Shown: one piece after another, positions 33,309 through 41,004 of the stretch
Layout: each line of letters starts with the position of its first letter
Numbering within the stretch: position 1 is the first letter of the stretch
Source: Sphingomonas taxi
Lineage (GTDB): Bacteria > Pseudomonadota > Alphaproteobacteria > Sphingomonadales > Sphingomonadaceae
Direction of reading: 5' to 3'
DNA: 64,000 nucleotides
Assembly (NCBI GenBank): GCA_003243195.1
Contig: QFQI01000001.1
Span: 1-64,000 of the forward strand
Translations under genes and position numbers: made by a program
Notes under the pieces: generated by a model
The model's input: only the letters and a program-made list of their open reading frames with translations
Database searches by the model: none
What the model was told of the DNA's origin: nothing

Positions 33309-35606
33309 ATGAACGGGGGGCCGTCTTCCATTTTCGACATTCGACCGGCTGGCGCGGACGCGCCGGCATCGCATTCTGTTTCGACGTTTTCGGAGCCGCG
33401 ACTGTACGTGACCGATCCCGTCTTTTCCGACGACGCCGGCATGGCGGAGCCGCTGCGCCGCCGCATGATCCTGGGCTGGGTGGCGGTGGCGCTGGCGTTC
33501 GGCTGGGTGGCGCTGCTGCTGTGGGTCGCGCGCGATGCGCTGGCCGATATGCCGCCGCTGGCGCTGGCGCAGTTCGGTGCCGCCGCGGCGGCGGTACCGG
33601 CGCTGGCCGGGATCATCTGGCTGCTCGGGCTGCGCACCAGCGATGCGGAGGCGCGGCGTTTCGGCGCGACCGCGCGCGCGATGCGGATCGAATCGGCGGC
33701 GCTGGAGGGCGCGGTGGCGACGCTGGGCGAGGAGATCGAGGAGCGCCGCACCGCTTTGGCCGAGCAGGTGCGGCTGCTGACCGCGCTGGGCGAGGCGGCG
33801 ACCGCGCGGCTGGCGACGATCGGTGACGATCTGTCGGTGGAGATCGGCCGCGCCGACGCGCAGGCGCGCGCGCTGTCGTCCTCCGCCGGCCAGGCGCAGG
33901 AACAACTCGCCGCGCTGCTCGCGTCATTGCCGCGCGCGGAGGCGGAGACGCGCACGCTGGCCGAGACGATCGACCAGGCCGGGCTGGTGGCGTGCGAACA
34001 TACCGCCGCGCTGGACGCGCAGGTCGCGGCGCTGGCGGCGCGCGGGCGCGACGCGGAGGTGATCGCGGGCGGCGCGGCCGAGAAGCTGGCCGCCTATATG
34101 CAGCGGATGGAGGCGACCAGCGCCACCGCCGGCCTGCGGCTGGAGGCGGTGACATCCGACGCGGCCGTGGCGGTCGACGCGCTGCTCAGCCGTACCGCGC
34201 TGGCGATCGACGAATCACGCAAGGGCATCGTCGCGCAGGGCGAGGCGATGGTGGCGATGGTCGGTGCCAGCCAGACCGCGCTGGACCATGCCGCGCGCGG
34301 CAGCGCGGAGGCGCTGGCGGAGCGGATCGCGGCGGTCGAGGTGGTGATCGAACGCATCGCCGCGCGGCTCGATGCGCAGCGCGGGCTGGGCGAGACGCTG
34401 TTCGGGACGCTGGACGAGGCGATCGAGCGCGCCGGGACGCGCTTCGACACCTTGCACGCGCAGGGGACCGAGCGCAGCCGGCAACTGGCCGCGACGATCA
34501 GCGCGCTTCAGGCATCGACCGAGGCGCTGGTCGCCGCGATCGACACCGGCAACGGATCCGCGGAGCGCACGATCGCGACCACCGAGAACCTGCTGGTCGC
34601 GCTCGACGCCGCCGCGCGCGAGATGGACGAGACGATGCCGGACGCGATCGCACGGCTGGAAACCCGCGTCGGCTCCACCAAGCAGGTGATCGTCGCCGCG
34701 AAGCCCGAACTGCTCGCGCTGGTCGCCGCGGCGGAGAGCACGCACGACGCGATCGAGGCGGTGGCGCAGGTGGTGGCCGATCAGCGCCGCACCGTGGAGA
34801 CGCTCACCGCGCGGCTCAGCGAGGGGCTGGAACACGGCCGCACGCAGGCCGGGCTGATCGGCGAGGCGGTGCAGGACGCCACCCGCCGCGCCGACGATCT
34901 GGCCGAGGAGGCAGCGCCGCGCCTGCTGGAAGCGCTGCTGCGCGTGCGCGAAACGGCCGCCGCGGCCGCCGACCATGCGCGCGAGGCGCTGTCGCGGGTC
35001 ATTCCCGAGGCGGCGGACGCGCTGGAGAGCGCCGGGGTTGCGGCGCTCAACCGCGCGGTGGAAAGCGGCATCCAGCGGCAGGTGGAGCAGGTCGCGCAGA
35101 TCGCCGAAACCGCGGTCAGCGCCGCCGGGCGCGCGGGCGAGCGCCTGCAGGCGCAGCTCGACGGGATCGAGGCGACGATCGCGCTGATCGACCAGCGGCT
35201 CGAGGAGGAGCGCGCCGCCGGCGAGGAGAATGACCGCGACACGTTCGCGCGGCGCGCCTCACTGCTGATCGAATCGCTCAACTCGGCGTCGATCGACCTG
35301 ACCCGCACCTTCGCACCGGAAATCTCCGACAGCGCATGGGCCGCCTATCTGAAGGGTGATCGCGGCGTCTTCACGCGCCGCGCGGTGCGGCTGCTGGACG
35401 GCAGCGAGCAACGCGACGTCGCGCGGCTGTACGACGACGACGCGGGGTTCCGCGAACAGGTCAACCGCTACATCCACGATTTCGAAGCAATGCTGCGCAC
35501 GATCCTGGCGCAACGCGACGGCTCGCCGCTGGGCGTGACGTTGCTGTCGTCCGACATGGGCAAATTGTACGTGGCGCTGGCGCAGGCGATCGAACGACTG
35601 CGGTGA
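33309..35606 (+). CDS. large coiled-coil protein with two N-terminal membrane helices (TipN-like)
   Basis: This 765-residue protein has a cytoplasmic N-terminal tail, two helices (about residues 55-75 and 80-105) and then some 550 residues of alanine/glutamate/arginine-rich heptads that predict continuous coiled coil. The C-terminal 100 residues are globular, with AYLKGDRGVFTRRAVRLL and SSDMGKLYVALAQAI. Two helices followed by a long coiled coil is the layout of the Caulobacter polarity protein TipN. I infer a pole- or division-linked scaffold, but cannot prove orthology. MCP-like or ATPase names seem less likely, since no signalling tip or P-loop is visible. Confidence 0.6.
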   Translation: MNGGPSSIFDIRPAGADAPASHSVSTFSEPRLYVTDPVFSDDAGMAEPLRRRMILGWVAVALAFGWVALLLWVARDALADMPPLALAQFGAAAAAVPALAGIIWLLGLRTSDAEARRFGATARAMRIESAALEGAVATLGEEIEERRTALAEQVRLLTALGEAATARLATIGDDLSVEIGRADAQARALSSSAGQAQEQLAALLASLPRAEAETRTLAETIDQAGLVACEHTAALDAQVAALAARGRDAEVIAGGAAEKLAAYMQRMEATSATAGLRLEAVTSDAAVAVDALLSRTALAIDESRKGIVAQGEAMVAMVGASQTALDHAARGSAEALAERIAAVEVVIERIAARLDAQRGLGETLFGTLDEAIERAGTRFDTLHAQGTERSRQLAATISALQASTEALVAAIDTGNGSAERTIATTENLLVALDAAAREMDETMPDAIARLETRVGSTKQVIVAAKPELLALVAAAESTHDAIEAVAQVVADQRRTVETLTARLSEGLEHGRTQAGLIGEAVQDATRRADDLAEEAAPRLLEALLRVRETAAAAADHAREALSRVIPEAADALESAGVAALNRAVESGIQRQVEQVAQIAETAVSAAGRAGERLQAQLDGIEATIALIDQRLEEERAAGEENDRDTFARRASLLIESLNSASIDLTRTFAPEISDSAWAAYLKGDRGVFTRRAVRLLDGSEQRDVARLYDDDAGFREQVNRYIHDFEAMLRTILAQRDGSPLGVTLLSSDMGKLYVALAQAIERLR

Positions 35607-36047
35607 GGCGTCGGTCGGCGACCCGCGCCAGAGCGGTTCCTGACCAGAGCGAACCATCGTCATCGCCCGTTGGAAGACCGTTTCGCAGCGCGGCGGTTTT
35701 CGTTCGCGCGGCGTTGCTGGCCGGTGACGATGCGTGCGGATCGCTCCCCCGCACGCCCCGCCGCAACGAAATCACCGCCATGCCGGTAATCCCATCTGAA
35801 CGGAGTCCGGCCTGCGACGAGGCGGGGCTTGCCGACGCCTCGCCGCGACGGCGGGACCGGGCGGCCGCGCGCCCGACGATCCTGAACCCGCCGGGACATG
35901 CTCACCGGCCACCGCGCGTCACGACGGCAGTTCGCCATCACTCCATGCCTCCCCGGCACGAGCGGGTCACTGCCGCGGCGAGGCGGGCGACCATCAGGCA
36001 CGACGCTGGTCGCTAGGACCGGAAGCCGCATCAACCGCTCGGCGCAA
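35607..36047. other. gene-free region between convergent genes
   Basis: About 440 bases. Open frames on both strands have no recognisable domains and arginine/proline-heavy translations, as expected of non-coding high-GC DNA. I see no clear repeats. Confidence 0.5.
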
Positions 36048-36074
36048 TGGCGCGCACCAGCCGGGTGCGCGCCA
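36048..36074 (-). terminator. strong hairpin after the mannose-6-phosphate isomerase gene
   Basis: TGGCGCGCACC (36048-36058), loop AGCCG, GGTGCGCGCCA (36064-36074) form a perfect 11-bp stem about 20 bases past the stop codon of the minus-strand gene. It probably ends transcription from both sides. No T-run is seen. Confidence 0.6.
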
Positions 36075-36093
36075 CCGAAACCCGGGCGGTGTG

Positions 36094-36918
36094 TCAGAGC
36101 CGGCGGTCGCCCGGATAGGCGAAGAGCAGGTCGGCATCCTCGGACGCGTGCAGTTCATCGTCGCCGGTCACCGTCACGCACTCGCCGGCCTTCCACGCCA
36201 CGCCGCCGACGACCCCCTCGCCGCGGATCGGGACCAGCCATCCCGTCATCCCCTCTGGCAACGCGATCGCGCGCTTGCCGCCAGTCCAGCGCTCCAGCAT
36301 GAATTTCGGCCCTTCGACCAGGATAGTGCGGCCGGGCTCGACCTCGCCGGGCCGCGGCGGCGCGACATACGGTTCGAGGTCCGCCACCGCCACCCCGTCG
36401 TCGAGGTGCAGCTCGCGCGGACGGCCGTAGTCGAACAGGCGATAGGTGGTGTCGGAATTCTGCTGCACCTCGATCAGCGTCAGCCCGGCGCCGATCGCAT
36501 GGATCACGCCGGAGTGCGAATAATAGAAATCGCCCGCCTTCACCGGCTTCCAGTCCAGCTTGTGCTCCAGGCTACCGTCCTCCGCCGAGGCGCGCAGTTC
36601 CTCGCGCGTGATCGGCGCCAGCGGACCGAGCGCGATTGTCGAATCGGGTTCCGCCGCCAGGATCGTCCAGCATTCGTCCTTGCCGCGCGGCAGTCCGCGC
36701 TTGTGCGCTTCCTCGTCGGACGGATGGTTCTGCACGGACAGCTTCTCGCTGGTGAACAGATATTTGATGAGCAGCTCGGACTGTTCCGGGTGCGGCGACT
36801 GGAACCACACCTCGCCGATCGGCGGCTCGCCGGGCGCGGGATCGGGGAAGCCGGGAAAGAGGTGATGCCGCCCCCACGGCTTCTCGACGCGCTTGGTGGC
36901 GAGCAGGGTGGCGGGCAT
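36094..36918 (-). CDS. class I mannose-6-phosphate isomerase
   Basis: This zinc enzyme interconverts mannose 6-phosphate and fructose 6-phosphate, feeding GDP-mannose or exopolysaccharide synthesis. It has 274 residues. Zinc-ligand motifs are in LSVQNHPSDEEAHKRG (QxH), the central Glu region KDECWTILAAEP, and HSGVIHAIGAG. KPWGRHHLFPGF at the N-terminus is typical. The ATG at 36918 has AAGGAT 6 bases upstream. It is shorter than E. coli ManA and matches the small single-cupin type. Confidence 0.88.
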   Translation of the reverse strand: MPATLLATKRVEKPWGRHHLFPGFPDPAPGEPPIGEVWFQSPHPEQSELLIKYLFTSEKLSVQNHPSDEEAHKRGLPRGKDECWTILAAEPDSTIALGPLAPITREELRASAEDGSLEHKLDWKPVKAGDFYYSHSGVIHAIGAGLTLIEVQQNSDTTYRLFDYGRPRELHLDDGVAVADLEPYVAPPRPGEVEPGRTILVEGPKFMLERWTGGKRAIALPEGMTGWLVPIRGEGVVGGVAWKAGECVTVTGDDELHASEDADLLFAYPGDRRL

Positions 36919-37035
36919 GGATCGATCCTTCGCGTGAGTGGCTGACGAACGCATCAACGCCGCTTCGCTAGCCAGTGTTGCGACCGCGCGAAAGCCGTTG
37001 TTCGCAAGCGCCGGTCTACGCTAAGAGCCGAGGCG

Positions 37036-38040
37036 ATGCGTACCCTCCCGTTCCGCCCGCTCCTGTCCCGCCCGCTCGCCGTGGCGCTCGTCGCCGCGCT
37101 GGCGCTTCCCGTTGCCGGCTGTGCGGGCGGCGGTGGCCGCAACCGCGCTGACCTGCCCTATGTCGCGCGCGACGTCGGCACGCTCTATTCCGCCGCCAAG
37201 CAGCGGCTGGACCAGGGCCGCTACAAGGAAGCCGCGGCGCTGTTCGACGAGGTGGAGCGCCAGCATCCCTATTCGGTGTGGGCGCGGCGCGCGCAGTTGA
37301 TGGGCGCGTTCAGTTATTATCTCAACAGCGACTATACGCAGGCGATCCAGGGCGCGCAGCGCTTCTTGTCGGTGCACCCGGGCAACCGCGACGCGCCCTA
37401 TGCCTATTATCTGGTCGCGATGAGCTATTACGAACAGATCAACGACGTCACCCGCGACCAGAAGATCACCGGCCAGGCGCTGGAAGCGCTGGGCGAGCTG
37501 ATGCGCCGCTATCCCAATACCCGCTACGCCGCCGATGCGCGGCTGAAGCTGGACCTGGTGCACGATCACCTGGCGGGCAAGGAAATGGAGATCGGCCGCT
37601 TCTACGAACGGCGGCGGCAATGGCTGGCGGCGACGCTGCGCTTCCGCCGCGTGGTCGATCAGTATCAGACAACCACGCACGCGCCCGAGGCGCTGATGCG
37701 GCTGACCGAAACCTATCTGGCGCTGGGCGTGCGCGGCGAGGCCGAGAAGGCGGCGGCGGTGCTGGGCGCCAATTATCCCGGCAGCGACTGGTACAGCCGC
37801 GCCTACAAGCTGATGCAGGATTACCCGCCGAAGGCCATCGCGCCGCTGGCACCCGGCGAGCCGGTCGTCACCGTGGCGACGAAGCCCGCGATCCCCGGTG
37901 AGGCCACCGCGCCGACGCCGGCGGCCGATGCGCCGCTGCCCAACACGCCGGCGACCACCGGCGGCGACAATCCGTCCGGGACCACCGCGCCGGGCGCGAC
38001 GCCGGGCGTACCGGCCACCACGCCGGGTGGCGGCGTCTGA
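37036..38040 (+). CDS. bamD: outer membrane protein assembly factor BamD
   Basis: This TPR lipoprotein of the BAM complex inserts beta-barrels into the outer membrane. It has 334 residues. The lipobox is LPVAGC (Cys at about residue 29). Five TPR-like repeats follow, beginning LYSAAKQRLDQGRYKEAAALFDEVERQHPYS. The C-terminal 80 residues form a Pro/Thr/Ala-rich, low-complexity tail not found in E. coli BamD. recN lies 83 bases downstream, an arrangement common in alphaproteobacteria. Confidence 0.93.
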   Translation: MRTLPFRPLLSRPLAVALVAALALPVAGCAGGGGRNRADLPYVARDVGTLYSAAKQRLDQGRYKEAAALFDEVERQHPYSVWARRAQLMGAFSYYLNSDYTQAIQGAQRFLSVHPGNRDAPYAYYLVAMSYYEQINDVTRDQKITGQALEALGELMRRYPNTRYAADARLKLDLVHDHLAGKEMEIGRFYERRRQWLAATLRFRRVVDQYQTTTHAPEALMRLTETYLALGVRGEAEKAAAVLGANYPGSDWYSRAYKLMQDYPPKAIAPLAPGEPVVTVATKPAIPGEATAPTPAADAPLPNTPATTGGDNPSGTTAPGATPGVPATTPGGGV

Positions 38041-38123
38041 CCGGATGCCGGCCGCGTGCGCGCGGGGCGGCGGAACAAAAAGAGTAACCCTCCGCGCATT
38101 TTGCGGATAAGGAGCGGCTGCCC

Positions 38124-39779
38124 ATGCTGACCGCGCTTGCCATCCGTGACGTCGTGCTGATCGAGGCGCTGGAGCTGGAGTTCGGCCCCGGGCTGGGCGT
38201 GCTGACCGGCGAGACCGGCGCGGGCAAGTCGATCCTGCTCGATGCGCTGGGACTGGCGCTGGGGCGGCGCGGCGAAAGCGCGCTGGTGCGCAGCGGCGCG
38301 GCGCAGGCGGTGGTGACCGCGACGTTCGACACGCCGCCGGCGGTGGCCGCGCTGCTGGCCGACAACGGGCTGGAGATCGACCCGGGCGAACCGCTCATCA
38401 TCCGCCGGCTGGTGAAGGCGGACGGCGGCAGTCGCGCCTTCGTCAACGACCAGCCGGCATCGGCGGCGCTGCTGCGCGAGATCGGCGCGATGCTGGTTGA
38501 GATCCACGGGCAGCATGACGATCGCGGGTTGCTGGCCGCCGCCGGGCACCGGGCGTTGCTCGACGCCTATGCGCGCGGCGGCGTGCGCGACGTGGCGAGC
38601 GCCTATGCGGCGTGGCACGACGCGCGCGCGGCACTGGCGCAGGCGCGCGACAGCATCGCGGCGGCACAGCGCGATCGCGAGTGGCTGGAACATGCGGTGG
38701 CGGAGCTGGAACAGCTCGCCGCCGAGCCGGGCGAGGAGGAAGCGCTCGCCGAGCGGCGGCGCACGATGCAGCGCGCCGAGAAGATTGCCGACGATCTGGA
38801 GGCGGTGACCACGCATCTGGACGGCGGGTCGGGCGCGCTGACGCATCTGCGTCAGGCCGCGCGCGTGCTGGAGCGGATCGCTGACGACCATCCGGCGCTC
38901 GGCGAGGCGCTGGCGGCGGTCGACCGCGCGCTGATCGAGGGCGACGTGGCGGAGGAGAAGCTGCGTGACGCCGCCGCCGCGCTGATGCACGATCCCCGGC
39001 GGCTGGAGGAGGATGAGGCGCGGCTGTTCGAGCTGCGCGGCATGGCGCGCAAGCACCGCGTCCAGCCTGACGATCTGGCGGCGCTCGCCGCCGACCTGCG
39101 CGGGCGGCTCGACCGGCTCGACGCCGGCGAGCAGGGGCTGGCGAGCCTGGAAGCGGCGGTGGCAACGGCGCGGCGCGACTATGATCGCGCGGCCGGGCGG
39201 CTGACCGCGATCCGCACCGAAGCGGCCGCGCGGCTCGATGCGGCGGTGGCGGCGGAGCTGGCGCCGCTGAAACTGGACGCCGCGCGCTTCCGCACCGTCG
39301 TCGCGCCGCTCGACGAGGCCGACTGGTCGGCGGCGGGGCGCGACCGCGTGGAGTTCGAGATCGCCACCAACCCCGGCGCCCCCTTCGGCCCGCTGGCGAA
39401 GATCGCGTCGGGTGGCGAATTGTCGCGCTTCATCCTGGCGCTGAAGGTCGCGCTGGCCGAGGAAGGCGGAGCCGCGACGATGATCTTCGACGAGATCGAT
39501 CGCGGTGTCGGCGGCGCGGTGGCCAGCGCGATCGGCGAGCGGCTGGGGCGGCTGGCCGAGACCACGCAGTTGCTGGTGGTGACGCACAGCCCGCAGGTGG
39601 CGGCGCGCGGCGCGGCGCACCTGCTGATCGCCAAGGCCAGCGACGGCCGCGTGACCCGCACCGGCGTCCGCCCGCTCGACCCGGCCGGTCGCCGCGAGGA
39701 GATCGCGCGGATGCTGTCCGGCGCGACCGTGACCGACGAGGCGCGCGCACAGGCGGCACGGCTGCTGGAGACGGCATAG
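38124..39779 (+). CDS. recN: DNA repair protein RecN
   Basis: This SMC-like ATPase acts in double-strand break repair. It has 551 residues. Walker A is GETGAGKSILLDALGLALG, the ABC signature is IASGGELSRFILALK and Walker B is TMIFDEIDRGVGG, with a coiled-coil middle region (about 160-370). The ATG at 38124 has AAGGAG 10 bases upstream. GAACAAAAAGAGTAAC (38073-38088) before it resembles a LexA box but does not fit the spacing, so SOS control is unproven. A palindromic repeat follows the gene. Confidence 0.95.
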   Translation: MLTALAIRDVVLIEALELEFGPGLGVLTGETGAGKSILLDALGLALGRRGESALVRSGAAQAVVTATFDTPPAVAALLADNGLEIDPGEPLIIRRLVKADGGSRAFVNDQPASAALLREIGAMLVEIHGQHDDRGLLAAAGHRALLDAYARGGVRDVASAYAAWHDARAALAQARDSIAAAQRDREWLEHAVAELEQLAAEPGEEEALAERRRTMQRAEKIADDLEAVTTHLDGGSGALTHLRQAARVLERIADDHPALGEALAAVDRALIEGDVAEEKLRDAAAALMHDPRRLEEDEARLFELRGMARKHRVQPDDLAALAADLRGRLDRLDAGEQGLASLEAAVATARRDYDRAAGRLTAIRTEAAARLDAAVAAELAPLKLDAARFRTVVAPLDEADWSAAGRDRVEFEIATNPGAPFGPLAKIASGGELSRFILALKVALAEEGGAATMIFDEIDRGVGGAVASAIGERLGRLAETTQLLVVTHSPQVAARGAAHLLIAKASDGRVTRTGVRPLDPAGRREEIARMLSGATVTDEARAQAARLLETA

Positions 39780-39862
39780 CGGCGGTCGACGCTCCAGCCG
39801 CTCGCCGCTCGCCTCGATCAGCGCATCCCCCACGCGGAGCGCGCCCGTCCCTTCCGTTCGTG

Positions 39863-39976
39863 CTCAGAGTCCGTTTGAAGACTCGCGGAGGAGCGAGTTT
39901 TGCAGGCGGTGCCGGCCCGCTCCCCCTCCCGGCCACCCATCAAGGATACGCTGTGGGTGGCCGGGTGAGGGAGCGC
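39863..39976. repeat. palindromic repeat element, copy 2 (right end truncated)
   Basis: The left 100 bases match copy 1 at 13935 nearly base for base, including CTCAGAGTCCGTTTGAA, GTTTTGCAGGCGGTGCCGGC and the loop ATCAAGGATACGCTGT. The right arm pairs only through GGGTGGCCGGG-TGAGGGAGCG, and the outer right end is missing. It again lies between convergent genes (recN and the GH43 gene). Confidence 0.85.
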
Positions 39977-40000
39977 GGATCAGTCCCCGGCGCAATCCCC

Positions 40001-40984
40001 TCACGGGCGCGACGCAGCGTCGTCCCCCAGCGTCGGCGCGGCGCTGCCCTCCGTCATGCGAACCGGCAGGATGCGGCCGTCGCGCGCATAGCTCACCCGG
40101 TCGATCGCCACCTGCCGCTCGCCCGTGAACGGCGCCAGCCCGCGCGGCTGCTCCCAGCGGTGATAGACGATCAGCCAGCGTCCGTCGGGGGCATGCACGA
40201 AGCTGTGATGCCCCGGCCCCTTGCGCAGGCGGTCGCTGGTCAGGATCGCGCCGCGATAGCGCCACGGGCCGACCGGCGAGGGCGCGGTGGCGTAATGAAC
40301 CGAGTAATCGGGGCCATTGAAGCGGCCATGGCTGTACGACAGGTAATAGATGCCGTCACGCTCGTGCATGAACGCGCCCTCGGTGAACAAGCGCGGCGTC
40401 GTCACCGGCACCTCGCGCGCCAACGTGGTCATGTCGCGGTTCAGCTCCCACACCCGCAACGTCGCGCCCGCGCTGCCCCCGGCGTAGAGATATGCCTTGC
40501 CCGAGCGCGGATCGACGAACACCATCGGGTCGATCGCCTCGAAACCGTTGCCGCCGGTCACCAGCGGGCGGCCGCTGTCGCGATACGGTCCCTCCGGCCG
40601 GTCCGCCACCGCGACGCCGATCCGGCTGGGGGTCGGGTTCTGCGGGCCGACCGAATAATAGAGATACCATTTGCCATCGCGCGTCGCGACGCCCGGCGCC
40701 CACAGGAAATGCTCGGGCGCGCCATCGGCGCCGATCCATGCGATTTGGTCGCGCCGGATCAGCTCGCCGCGCGGTCGCCATGTCCGCAGGTCGCGCGACG
40801 AGAAGGCGCCGAAGCGGTCGGCGGCCCAGCTTCCGCCCGGCCCGCCGGTTGGAAACACCCACATCTCGTCACCGATCATCATCGCATGCGGGTCCGCGCC
40901 CTGGAACTGCGGATTGTCGGCAAGCGCGGGCGTCATCGCGCCGGCGAGCAGCAGCGTGGCCGCGATCGTACGGAACATGGTCAT
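40001..40984 (-). CDS. secreted glycoside hydrolase family 43-like protein
   Basis: This is a probable arabinofuranosidase/xylosidase-type enzyme. It has 327 residues, with a signal peptide (residues 1-22, ending PALA). The five-bladed beta-propeller acids can be placed: Asp in QGADPHAMM (base), Asp in FEAIDPMVFVD (pKa modulator) and Glu in LFTEGAFMHE (acid). HHSFVHAPDGRWLIVYH is also typical of the family. It follows the TonB-dependent receptor gene on the same strand by 20 bases, so both form an operon for uptake and cleavage of a plant or algal glycan. Confidence 0.87.
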   Translation of the reverse strand: MTMFRTIAATLLLAGAMTPALADNPQFQGADPHAMMIGDEMWVFPTGGPGGSWAADRFGAFSSRDLRTWRPRGELIRRDQIAWIGADGAPEHFLWAPGVATRDGKWYLYYSVGPQNPTPSRIGVAVADRPEGPYRDSGRPLVTGGNGFEAIDPMVFVDPRSGKAYLYAGGSAGATLRVWELNRDMTTLAREVPVTTPRLFTEGAFMHERDGIYYLSYSHGRFNGPDYSVHYATAPSPVGPWRYRGAILTSDRLRKGPGHHSFVHAPDGRWLIVYHRWEQPRGLAPFTGERQVAIDRVSYARDGRILPVRMTEGSAAPTLGDDAASRP

Positions 40985-41004
40985 GGACGAACTACCCCAG
41001 CCGG

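Noticed and set aside
35603..36034. Two overlapping open frames between the TipN-like and isomerase genes
   Set aside because: No ribosome binding site, no recognisable domain, and composition typical of non-coding high-GC DNA.
38073..38088. GAACAAAAAGAGTAAC before recN as a LexA box
   Set aside because: The second half-site is GTAAC, which cannot align with GAAC at 7-base spacing. Similar only by eye, so not called.
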